Shown here piece by piece: positions 1 to 6,889 of a stretch of 16,589 bases of DNA. Both the position numbers and the translations under genes were made by a program. This DNA comes from Alphaproteobacteria bacterium UBA7691 (GTDB lineage: Bacteria > Pseudomonadota > Alphaproteobacteria > Ferrovibrionales > Ferrovibrionaceae), in NCBI GenBank assembly GCA_002482765.1, contig DLGP01000025.1, positions 64,923-81,511 on the forward strand, written 5' to 3'. The notes below the pieces were generated by a model. It saw only the letters and a program-made list of their open reading frames with translations. It did not search any database and had not been told where the DNA came from. Every line of letters begins with the position of its first letter. Positions within the stretch are counted from its first letter, which is position 1.

Positions 1-204
1 GCAGAAATCATTCTGCATGTCGATCACGATCATCGCCGTGCGATTGGCATCAAAGCTGATATACTGCGGGGCCGCCTTGAGGCTAACCGGGCGAGCCGGC
101 CGTGGCGGCAAGGCCATATCAATATGTTTGGCATTGGCGCCCCAGACATAGCCGGCGCGGGGTGCGCCCAAAGTGGCAAGTTTCGGGCTGGCGGCTTTGG
201 TCAT
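1..204 (-). CDS. Isochorismatase-family cysteine hydrolase, N-terminal part (cut by window edge)
   Basis: The 68 visible codons give a polar leader of about 55 residues, then the family's first beta strand, AMIVIDMQNDFC, at residues 57-68. The Asp of IDMQ (residue 62) is the expected first member of the Asp-Lys-Cys catalytic triad; the Lys and Cys lie off the window. Enzymes of this superfamily hydrolyse C-N bonds through a Cys thioester (N-carbamoylsarcosine amidase, RutB, biuret hydrolase, nicotinamidase). The ATG at 202-204 is preceded by AGGAG (212-216) at 7-nt spacing, which fixes the start. It diverges from the BMP transporter operon, and a second member of the same superfamily lies in that operon at 5071-5733. 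I infer that both act on one catabolic route. The exact substrate is unknown. Confidence 0.88.
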   Translation of the reverse strand, partial: MTKAASPKLATLGAPRAGYVWGANAKHIDMALPPRPARPVSLKAAPQYISFDANRTAMIVIDMQNDFC

Positions 205-485
205 GGCTTGGCTCCTGTTGCAGCAAGATCACAAGCAAGAAGCAATTCCTTTGCCAAAGCCAAACCGGGTTTTTGCCTGGCGCAACGTGCATACGATGCC
301 TATATTTTGGGCTTTGCATGCAATTTTGAGCAGCATCCTTGCGCAGCCCTGGCTGGCCATATTGCAAAAACTTCCGAATCATCTTGCTGAATCACTGCTT
401 CGGGCGCTGGCATGCTGATTGCAATCCTGTTCAGCACTACCGCGCGCCGCCAATGCCGGCAGCGCCCGTGCCGAAGGGGGAAGTC
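205..485. promoter_or_regulatory. Divergent intergenic region with several palindromes
   Basis: This 281-bp gap separates the leftward hydrolase from the rightward transporter operon and holds no credible gene. It contains short perfect palindromes: TTGCAGCAA (218-226), CTTTGCCAAAG (249-259), TTGCATGCAA (314-323) and GATTGCAATC (417-426). Three of them share a TTGC/GCAA core. Rightward, a weak promoter may be TTGCAA (362-367) with an extended -10 TGCTGAAT (385-392), though the 19-nt spacing is long. I found no convincing leftward promoter. The binding protein's Shine-Dalgarno (AAGGGGG) lies just before its ATG. A local or global regulator probably binds here, but its identity cannot be read. 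Confidence 0.45.
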
Positions 486-1478
486 ATGCTGCATTCCAAT
501 CGTCGCCGGTTTTTGCAGGGCAGTGCCGCCGCTGCCGGCGTTACGCTGCTGGGCCATTGGGCCCTGCCCGCACGCGCTGCCGGGCCGCTCACTGTGGGCG
601 TGCTGATCCCGGGTTCCAAATCCGACAAAGGCTGGATGGAATCCGGCTATGACGGCCTCAAGGCGGTGGAAAAGAAACTCGGCGACAAGGTGAAGATCAG
701 CTTCATCGAGAATGTGAAATTCGGCGAGATGGAGCAGGTGCTGGTGGCGCTGGCCGGCAAGAATGAACTGATCATCGGTGTTGGCGGGCAGACCCAGGCA
801 TCGGTGATGAAAGTGGCGCCGCGCTTCGCAAAAAAGAAATTCGCCATCGTTGGCGGCAATGCCGATCCCAACAAGCCGGCCAATGTCTCGGGCTACGATG
901 TGCGCCAGGCCGAGATCGGCTTTGTTGCCGGTGCCGCCGCCGCCATGCTGTCGAAAAACGGCGCCGTGTCTTATGTCGGCGGCCTGGAAATTCCCGCCAT
1001 CGTCAATACCGGCAAGGAATTCGGCAACGGCGCGAAATACATCAATCCGGCCATCAAGTATTTTGAGAATTACACCGGCGATTTCGACGACGTGGCGAAA
1101 TCCAAGGAAGCCACGCTGGCCGCCATCGCCCAGGGCGCCGATGTGCATTACCACATTCTCAATCTCGGCCTGCGCGGCATGGAGCAGGCGGCGCGCGAAA
1201 AAGGCACGCATATCATCGGCAGCTACACGGATCGTTGCGGCACCGATCCGCTCTATATCGCCTATTCGATCACCGGTGTGGGCTATCAGGTGGAATACGC
1301 CATCGAGCAGGCCGTGGCCGGCAGCTGGAAGCCGGAATTCAAACCCTTTGGCCTGGCAATGGGGCCAAAATCCTCCGATATTGTGATCTGCGGCGGCGGC
1401 ACACCGGCGATGAAGGCCAAGCTGGAAGAGATCAAGAAAGACCTGCTCTCGGGCAAGATCAAGGTGCTTGACGCCTGA
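486..1478 (+). CDS. BMP-family ABC transporter substrate-binding protein, Tat-exported
   Basis: This 330-residue protein is the probable periplasmic ligand receptor of the importer encoded just downstream. The N-terminus carries a twin-arginine signal (N-R-R-R-F-L-Q, residues 5-11), a hydrophobic stretch and an Ala-Arg-Ala cleavage site near residue 31. The mature part begins LTVGVLIPGSKSDKGW and continues GYDGLKA, the usual opening of the BMP/PnrA family, whose known ligands are mostly nucleosides, purines and related heterocycles. ATG 486 follows a strong AAGGGGG Shine-Dalgarno; upstream in-frame Met codons lack both this and the signal peptide. The stop overlaps the next start by one base (TGATG). 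The ligand is not known. Two hydrolases in the same operon suggest a compound with amide, imide or ureide nitrogen. Confidence 0.92.
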   Translation: MLHSNRRRFLQGSAAAAGVTLLGHWALPARAAGPLTVGVLIPGSKSDKGWMESGYDGLKAVEKKLGDKVKISFIENVKFGEMEQVLVALAGKNELIIGVGGQTQASVMKVAPRFAKKKFAIVGGNADPNKPANVSGYDVRQAEIGFVAGAAAAMLSKNGAVSYVGGLEIPAIVNTGKEFGNGAKYINPAIKYFENYTGDFDDVAKSKEATLAAIAQGADVHYHILNLGLRGMEQAAREKGTHIIGSYTDRCGTDPLYIAYSITGVGYQVEYAIEQAVAGSWKPEFKPFGLAMGPKSSDIVICGGGTPAMKAKLEEIKKDLLSGKIKVLDA

Positions 1479-3064
1479 TGCCAGCTCTGGCCGAGGCGAG
1501 CGCGATGGAAACAGCACCAGCTGAGGATGCACGTCCGCTGCTGGTGCTGGAAGCCGTATCGAAACGCTTCGGCAGCTTGCAGGCCCTGGCCGATATCAGC
1601 CTGGAATTCCATGCCGGCGAAGTGCATTGCCTGTTGGGCGAGAATGGCGCCGGCAAATCCACGCTCTGCAATCTGATCTTCGGCACCCATGCGCCGGATA
1701 GCGGCTTCATGCGCTATGCCGGCCGCGAATGGCTGCCGGCCGGCCCGGCCGAGGCGCTGAATAGCGGCATCGCCATGGTGCATCAGCATTTCAGCGTGGT
1801 GCCGCGCATGAGCGTGGTGGAAAACCTGATGCTGGGCCAGGCCAAGGGCATCCTGGCGCATCGCCGCTATGCCGACCGCATTCGTGAGTTGAGCCGGCGA
1901 TATGATCTGGTGGTCGATCCAGATGCCATCGTCGGCGACTTGTCGGTAGGCGAGCGCCAGCGCGTCGAGATCGTGAAATGCCTGATGCGCGAGCCGCGCC
2001 TGCTGGTGCTGGACGAGCCGACCGCCGTGCTGCCGCCGGAGGAAATCGGTGCTCTGCTGGAAATTGTGCGCCGCGTGGCCGATGACGGCCGCGCCGTGAT
2101 CATGGTGACACATAAGCTGGCCGAGATCGCCAAGGTGGCCGACAAGGTGAGTGTGCTGCGCGGCGGCCGCCGCATTACCACGGCGCGCATGGCCGAGGCG
2201 CAGATGGGTGACCTGGTGCGCGCCATGGTGGGCCGTGAAGTCGTATCGCTGGAAAGCGCGCTCCAGGCCAGCCTGGCCGATATCAAGCCGCTGGCGCCTG
2301 ATCCGGAAAAGCCCCGCCCCTTTGCCCTGGTCTGCGACGGTTTGACCGTGAAGGATCGCAGCGGCGCGGTGCGGCTGGATAATTTCACCCTGGAAATCCG
2401 TGCCGGCGAAGTGATCGGCCTGGCTGGCGTGGAAGGTAATGGCCAGTCAGAGCTGGGCCGTGTGCTGGCCGGGCTGCTCAAGCCCAGCGCCGGCCGGTTC
2501 CATATCGGCGAGCGCGACCTGACCGAAGCCGGCCCGGCCGCCATCACTGCCGCTGGTGGCGGCATTGTGCCTGAGGATCGCCATGCCGTGGCCTGTGTCA
2601 CCGGCATGAACGTGGCCGAGAACATGTTCCTCAATAAGCTGGGGCAATTCACCCGCTTCGGCATGCTGCAACGTCGCGCGCTCACCGATGCGGCGCGCAG
2701 CCTGATGCAGCAATATGATGTGCGCGCCGCCAGCGCTGAAGTGGCTTTTGGCGGCCTGTCTGGCGGCAACCAGCAGAAGGCGGTACTGGCGCGTGAATTG
2801 ACTCTCGACCCGCTGGTTTTCCTATTGGCGGCCCAGCCGACGCGCGGCCTGGATATCGGCGCGGTGGAAGCCGTGTATCGTCAGATCCGTGCCGCAGCGG
2901 CACGCGGTGTTGGCGTGCTGCTGATATCAAGCGAGTTGGATGAATTGATCGCCGCCTCCGATCGCATCCTGGTGCTGTATCGCGGCCAGGTGATCGGTGA
3001 GAAGCCGGCGCGGATGGATCAGCGTGAAGCCATCGGCGCCTTGATGTCGGGGCATGCAGCATGA
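1478..3064 (+). CDS. BMP-type importer ATPase with two ABC domains (NupO/YufO-like)
   Basis: This 528-residue cytoplasmic ATPase drives the importer. Domain 1 is complete: Walker A GENGAGKST (54-62), Q-loop Gln103, signature LSVGE (155-159), Walker B LLVLDE (175-180) and switch His212. Domain 2 keeps an LSGGN signature (427-431) but has a degenerate Walker A (GVEGNGQSE, 317-325, no Lys) and AAQPTRGLD in place of the Walker B acidic pair. That asymmetry is normal for sugar/nucleoside importers of this class, so only one site should be fully active. The first ATG shares one base with the preceding stop. An alternative start at 1505 (Met10) has GAGG about 8 nt upstream and is also plausible. The stop overlaps the first permease by 4 nt (ATGA). 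Confidence 0.93.
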   Translation: MPALAEASAMETAPAEDARPLLVLEAVSKRFGSLQALADISLEFHAGEVHCLLGENGAGKSTLCNLIFGTHAPDSGFMRYAGREWLPAGPAEALNSGIAMVHQHFSVVPRMSVVENLMLGQAKGILAHRRYADRIRELSRRYDLVVDPDAIVGDLSVGERQRVEIVKCLMREPRLLVLDEPTAVLPPEEIGALLEIVRRVADDGRAVIMVTHKLAEIAKVADKVSVLRGGRRITTARMAEAQMGDLVRAMVGREVVSLESALQASLADIKPLAPDPEKPRPFALVCDGLTVKDRSGAVRLDNFTLEIRAGEVIGLAGVEGNGQSELGRVLAGLLKPSAGRFHIGERDLTEAGPAAITAAGGGIVPEDRHAVACVTGMNVAENMFLNKLGQFTRFGMLQRRALTDAARSLMQQYDVRAASAEVAFGGLSGGNQQKAVLARELTLDPLVFLLAAQPTRGLDIGAVEAVYRQIRAAAARGVGVLLISSELDELIAASDRILVLYRGQVIGEKPARMDQREAIGALMSGHAA

Positions 3065-4146
3065 CGGCGCTTGTGATCGACCGGCAACAAATCTCCCGCG
3101 CCGCCTTGCGCCTGGCGGTGCCGCTTGGCGCCACCTTGCTTGCGCTGCTCTTCGGCTTGCTGATGATCGCACTATCCGGCCGCTCGGTGCCGGATGCGGT
3201 GGAAGCCTTCATTGATGGCGCCATCGGCACGCCTTTTGCCTTTGGTGCCTCGGTCAACCGCGCCGTGGCGCTGGCTTTGGTCGGCTTCGGTTTCATCATC
3301 GCCAATCGCGCCAACCTGACCAATGTGGGCGGTGAAGGCCAGATCGCCGTGGGCGGCATCGCTGCCACCGCCGTGGCGCTTTATGGTGGCGTGCAGGATT
3401 TGGGCTTGGGCCTGGCAGTGTTGCTGCCGTTGCTGGCCGGCGCGCTGGCCGGCGCCGGCTGGGGCGCCATTGCCGGCGCGATGAAAGTGCGCTTCGGCAC
3501 CAATGAAGTGATCTCCACCCTGCTGCTCGGCTTCATCGCTTTGCTGCTGGTCTACTGGAGTGTGCAATCCGACAATCTGCTGCGCCAGCCGCGCAATTCC
3601 TCGGCCACCCTGCCAGAATCGCTGCCGATCCCGCCCAGCACACAATTGCCGGCGCTCACCCCCGATCCGGAATCGCCGCTGCATATCGGCCTGCTGCTCT
3701 GCCTGCTGGCCGCCATCGCCACCGCTGTGTTGCTGCAACGCTCCAGCTTCGGCCTGCGGCTGCGCGCCGTTGGCCTGAATGAACTGGCGGCACGCCGCGC
3801 CGGCATGCCTTGCGACTGGCTGCTGGTGGCGGCGCTCGGCATTGCCGGCGCACTTGGCGGCATGGCCGGGGCCAGCATGATCCAGGGCGAGCAATATTAC
3901 CTAAAGGCCGGCTTCTCCTCGGGCTACGGCTTTGATGGCCTGGTGGTGGGCCTGCTGTCGCGCGGCTCGGCGGTGGGTGTGCTGGCCGGGGCGTTATTTT
4001 TCGGCTTCCTGCGTTCGGGCGGCATCTCGATGGAGATTTCCGCCCAAGTGCCGGCCGCGCTCACCCTGGTGATCCAGGGCCTGATCGTGATCAGTGTTGC
4101 CGGTTCGGTCATTCTGGCCGAACGGCTTTCCGGGGAGGCGAAATGA
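3061..4146 (+). CDS. ABC importer permease, NupP/YufP-like
   Basis: This is a 361-residue inner-membrane permease with about nine hydrophobic segments. The clearest are residues 16-38, 68-82, 95-110, 117-140, 149-166, 207-225, 253-272, 292-316 and 331-352. It carries the family hallmark N-V-G-G-E-G-Q (88-94), followed by a conserved F-G-T-N-E-V-I segment (145-151). A polar, Pro-rich loop (about 176-206) probably lies outside the membrane. It belongs to the BPD_transp_2 family and should pair with the next protein as a heterodimer. Start and stop both sit in 4-nt ATGA overlaps with neighbours, which indicates translational coupling and fixed stoichiometry. Confidence 0.92.
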   Translation: MTALVIDRQQISRAALRLAVPLGATLLALLFGLLMIALSGRSVPDAVEAFIDGAIGTPFAFGASVNRAVALALVGFGFIIANRANLTNVGGEGQIAVGGIAATAVALYGGVQDLGLGLAVLLPLLAGALAGAGWGAIAGAMKVRFGTNEVISTLLLGFIALLLVYWSVQSDNLLRQPRNSSATLPESLPIPPSTQLPALTPDPESPLHIGLLLCLLAAIATAVLLQRSSFGLRLRAVGLNELAARRAGMPCDWLLVAALGIAGALGGMAGASMIQGEQYYLKAGFSSGYGFDGLVVGLLSRGSAVGVLAGALFFGFLRSGGISMEISAQVPAALTLVIQGLIVISVAGSVILAERLSGEAK

Positions 4147-5066
4147 TAGTCGACCTGCTGCCTGTCTTCATCGCCTCGACCTTGCGCCTAGCTATGCCGC
4201 TGATCCTGGCCGCCACCGGCGAACTGGTCAGCGAACGCGCTGGCGTGCTCAATCTCAGCCTGGAAGGCATGATGCTGACCGCCGCCTTCTTCGGTGCGCT
4301 GGGTGCCTGGGGCACCGGCATTCCGGCGCTGGGCATTGTCTGCGCCATGCTGGCTGCGCTGGCGGTGGCGGCATTGCAAGCCGTGCTGAGTGTGCGGCTG
4401 CGCGCCAACCAGCTTGTGGTGGGTATCGGCTTCAATATCCTGGCACTGGGCGCCACCACCTTGCTCTACCGCATGATTTTCGGCGGCCTATCGCGTGAGC
4501 AGATTCCCGGCCTGGCCAAGCTGAACATTCCCGGCCTGAGTGACCTGCCGCTGATCGGCCCGGCGCTGTTTCAGCAATCCTTGCTGGTCTATTTTGGCCT
4601 GGCCTGTGTTGCCGGCATCTGGTGGATGCTGAAATACACGTCTTTTGGCCTAGCGGTGCGCGCCGTGGGCGACGATCCGCGCGCCGGCGACAAGGCCGGC
4701 ATTCCGGTGGCACGCACGCGCTTTCAGGCGGTGCTGATCACCGGTGTGATGGCAGGACTGGCCGGCTCGTTCCTCTCCGTGGCGGATATCAACACCTTCA
4801 CCGAAAACATGACCAACGGCGCCGGCTATCTGGCCCTGGCTGCGGTGATCTTCGGCGGCTGGACAGTGTGGCGCACCGTTGGCGCCTGCCTGCTGTTTGG
4901 CGCCGCCACGGCTTTGCAATTCCAACTTCCGGCGATGGGTGTGAATGTCCCCACCGCCTTGCTGCTGATGCTGCCCTATATCCTGGCGCTGCTGGCGGTG
5001 GCCGGCGTGGTCGGCCGGCTTGATCCGCCGGCCGCGCTCACCCTGCCCTTCCAGCGCGGAAAATAA
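4143..5066 (+). CDS. ABC importer permease, NupQ-like
   Basis: This is the second permease, 307 residues, shorter than its partner as is usual in BMP importers. The N-terminal region has E-R-A-G-V-L-N-L-S-L-E-G-M-M-L (31-45), the typical opening of this subfamily. A cytoplasmic loop A-V-G-D-D-P-R-A-G-D-K-A-G-I (174-187) probably contacts the ATPase. Eight or so membrane segments are visible, including residues 44-80, 91-112, 147-163, 195-213, 227-262 and 271-291. ATG 4143 overlaps the preceding stop by 4 nt. Only 4 nt separate its stop from the following hydrolase, so transport and catabolism are expressed together. Confidence 0.92.
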   Translation: MIVDLLPVFIASTLRLAMPLILAATGELVSERAGVLNLSLEGMMLTAAFFGALGAWGTGIPALGIVCAMLAALAVAALQAVLSVRLRANQLVVGIGFNILALGATTLLYRMIFGGLSREQIPGLAKLNIPGLSDLPLIGPALFQQSLLVYFGLACVAGIWWMLKYTSFGLAVRAVGDDPRAGDKAGIPVARTRFQAVLITGVMAGLAGSFLSVADINTFTENMTNGAGYLALAAVIFGGWTVWRTVGACLLFGAATALQFQLPAMGVNVPTALLLMLPYILALLAVAGVVGRLDPPAALTLPFQRGK

Positions 5067-5070
5067 CGCC

Positions 5071-5733
5071 ATGCCAAGCATCGACGCGCAGCCCTACGCC
5101 TTCGATTTCCCACGCGGCAAACTGGCGCTGATCGTGATCGACATGCAGCGCGATTTTGTTGAACCCGGCGGCTTCGGCGCCGCCCTGGGCAATGATGTGA
5201 GCCTGTTGACCGCAATCATCCCCACCGTGGCAGCCCTGATCGACGGTTTCCGTCGTGCCGGCCTGCCGGTGATCCATACCCGCGAGGGCCATCGCGCCGA
5301 TCTTTCCGATTGCCCGCCCTCGAAGCGTCAGCGCGGGCGCGGCAGCCTGACCATCGGCGATAGCGGCCCGATGGGCCGCATCCTGGTGGATGGCGAACCG
5401 GGCAACGACATCATCCCGGAACTGGCGCCAATCCCCGGCGAAGCCGTGATCCTGAAACCCGGCAAGGGCGCCTTCTATGCCACGCCGCTGGGCGATATCC
5501 TGCGCCGCGCCGGGGTCAATCATCTGGTTTTTGCCGGAGTCACCACCGAGGTTTGTGTACAAACCACGATGCGCGAAGCCAATGATCGCGGCTATGAATG
5601 CCTGCTGGCCGAAGATGCCACGGAAAGCTATTTCCCCGAATTCAAGGCCGCCACCCTGGCGATGATCCGCGCCCAAGGCGGCATTGTCGGCTGGACCGCG
5701 CCGGTGGCATCGATCCTGCCCGCCCTGGCTTGA
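5071..5733 (+). CDS. Isochorismatase-family cysteine hydrolase, biuret-hydrolase-like
   Basis: This 220-residue amidohydrolase has the expected triad: Asp24 (IDMQRDF), Lys129 (L-K-P-G-K-G) and Cys162 (T-T-E-V-C-V). Long stretches resemble Rhizobium biuret hydrolase as I remember it: HTREGHRADL (69-78), GRIL-x3-GEPGNDIIPEL (102-118) and TMREANDRGYECLL. Biuret hydrolase converts biuret to allophanate plus ammonia, and RutB acts on ureidoacrylate/peroxyureidoacrylate. This protein could act on a different ureide or amide. ATG 5071 is chosen because an earlier in-frame ATG (5020) lies inside the permease gene and would add a non-conserved tail. The Shine-Dalgarno (GCGGA) is weak, so translation may rely on coupling. 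Superfamily is certain; the biuret-like subgroup is likely; substrate is unproven. Confidence 0.9.
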   Translation: MPSIDAQPYAFDFPRGKLALIVIDMQRDFVEPGGFGAALGNDVSLLTAIIPTVAALIDGFRRAGLPVIHTREGHRADLSDCPPSKRQRGRGSLTIGDSGPMGRILVDGEPGNDIIPELAPIPGEAVILKPGKGAFYATPLGDILRRAGVNHLVFAGVTTEVCVQTTMREANDRGYECLLAEDATESYFPEFKAATLAMIRAQGGIVGWTAPVASILPALA

Positions 5734-5746
5734 TAGGGGCGTTCCG

Positions 5747-6889
5747 ATGCACGATTACGGCGCCTATCTGCCAGGCAGCGATTGCCGCGCCGAACCCACT
5801 GGCTGCGGCGCGTTGCATGGCCTGAGCTTTGCCGTGAAAGACCTGATCGATGTGGCCGGCCATGTCACCGGCGGCGGCAACCCGGATTGGGCCGCAGCCC
5901 AGCGCCCGGCCAGCAGCCATGCCGCCGCCGTGGCCCGCCTGCTGGCCAATGGTGCAAGGCTGCGCGGCAAAACCATCACCGACGAACTGGCCTTCAGCCT
6001 GGAAGGCGAGAATGCGCATTACGGCACACCGCTTAATCCGCGCTGCCCGGATCGCCTGCCCGGCGGTTCATCCAGCGGCTCGGCCGTGGCGGTGGCAGCC
6101 GGCCTGGTTGATCTGGCGCTCGGCACCGATACCGGCGGCTCGGTGCGGGTGCCGGCCAGTTTCTGCGGCATCTATGGCTTTCGCCCCAGCCATGGCCGTG
6201 TGCCGCTGGATGGCGTGATCCCATTTGCGCCGAGCTACGACACAGTGGGCCTGTTTGCCCGCAATGCGCGCCATCTGGCCGCCGCCGGCCGCGTGCTGCT
6301 GCACAGCGAGATGGCCAATCCGGTGCCGATCACGCGGGTTTATCACGCCGTGGATGCCTATGCGCTGGCCGAGCCGGCCGCAGCCGCCATGCTGCCGCGC
6401 CTGGGTGAAGCGGTGACAATATTCGACGGCCAGGAAGCCGATTGGCTGGAATGCTATCGCGTGCTGCAAGGCGCCGAGGTCAAGGCCAGCCTGGGCGACT
6501 GGATCACCCGCACGAAGCCGCGATTTGGCGCCTGTATCGCGCCGCGCTTCGCCGATGCGCTGGCGATCAGCACCGAGCAGGTTGGCTATTGGCAGCCACA
6601 CCGCGCCCGTTATGCCGCCAGATTGCAGGCATTATTGCAGCCCGGCTGTGCGCTGGTGCTGCCCAGCACACCCGGGCCAGCCATGGCACTGAACAGTGAT
6701 GGCCCGGCGCGTGGCGCCTTCTACCGCGCCGCCCTTTGCCTCACCAGCATCGCCGGCCATGCCGGCCTGCCGGCGCTGAGCCTGCCGCTGGCCGAACTAG
6801 CTGGCTGCCCGCTCGGCCTGTCGATCATCGCCGGGCCTGGGCAGGATGAAGCCCTGCTGGCTTTCGCCGTGGCTCAAGCCCTGTCTTGA
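5747..6889 (+). CDS. Amidase-signature amidase, AMI1-like
   Basis: This 380-residue hydrolase carries the amidase-signature Ser-cisSer-Lys triad: Lys31 (FAVKD), cis-Ser109 in PGGSSSGSA (105-113), and nucleophile Ser132 in GTDTGGSVR (126-134). The context H-V-T-G-G-G-N-P-D-W, G-E-N-A-H-Y-G-T-P and G-F-R-P-S-H-G resembles plant AMI1 (indole-3-acetamide hydrolase) more than AtzF or GatA. It is shorter than AMI1 (about 425 residues), mainly after the catalytic core. ATG 5747 follows an AGGGGC Shine-Dalgarno 13 nt after the preceding stop; the longer in-frame start at 5684 would overlap the hydrolase gene. It is the last gene of the operon and overlaps the convergent helicase by 16 bp. I infer that it removes an amide group from the imported compound or its breakdown product. 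Confidence 0.9.
   Translation: MHDYGAYLPGSDCRAEPTGCGALHGLSFAVKDLIDVAGHVTGGGNPDWAAAQRPASSHAAAVARLLANGARLRGKTITDELAFSLEGENAHYGTPLNPRCPDRLPGGSSSGSAVAVAAGLVDLALGTDTGGSVRVPASFCGIYGFRPSHGRVPLDGVIPFAPSYDTVGLFARNARHLAAAGRVLLHSEMANPVPITRVYHAVDAYALAEPAAAAMLPRLGEAVTIFDGQEADWLECYRVLQGAEVKASLGDWITRTKPRFGACIAPRFADALAISTEQVGYWQPHRARYAARLQALLQPGCALVLPSTPGPAMALNSDGPARGAFYRAALCLTSIAGHAGLPALSLPLAELAGCPLGLSIIAGPGQDEALLAFAVAQALS

Noticed and set aside
279..292. TGGCGC...GCAT as a sigma-54 promoter before the transporter operon
   Set aside because: The GG and GC elements are 8 nt apart instead of the required 10.
300..1532. A 410-codon open frame on the - strand under the binding-protein gene
   Set aside because: Low-complexity His/Ala-rich translation, fully antisense to a well-supported BMP protein and crossing its upstream control region.
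1867..2769. A 300-codon open frame on the - strand under the ABC ATPase
   Set aside because: Ser/Arg/Thr-rich shadow of the ATPase with no motif; the + strand holds all ABC motifs.
2420..2860. Loss of Walker A Lys and Walker B acidic residues in the second ABC domain
   Set aside because: This looks like decay but is the normal state of the second domain in nucleoside/sugar importer ATPases.
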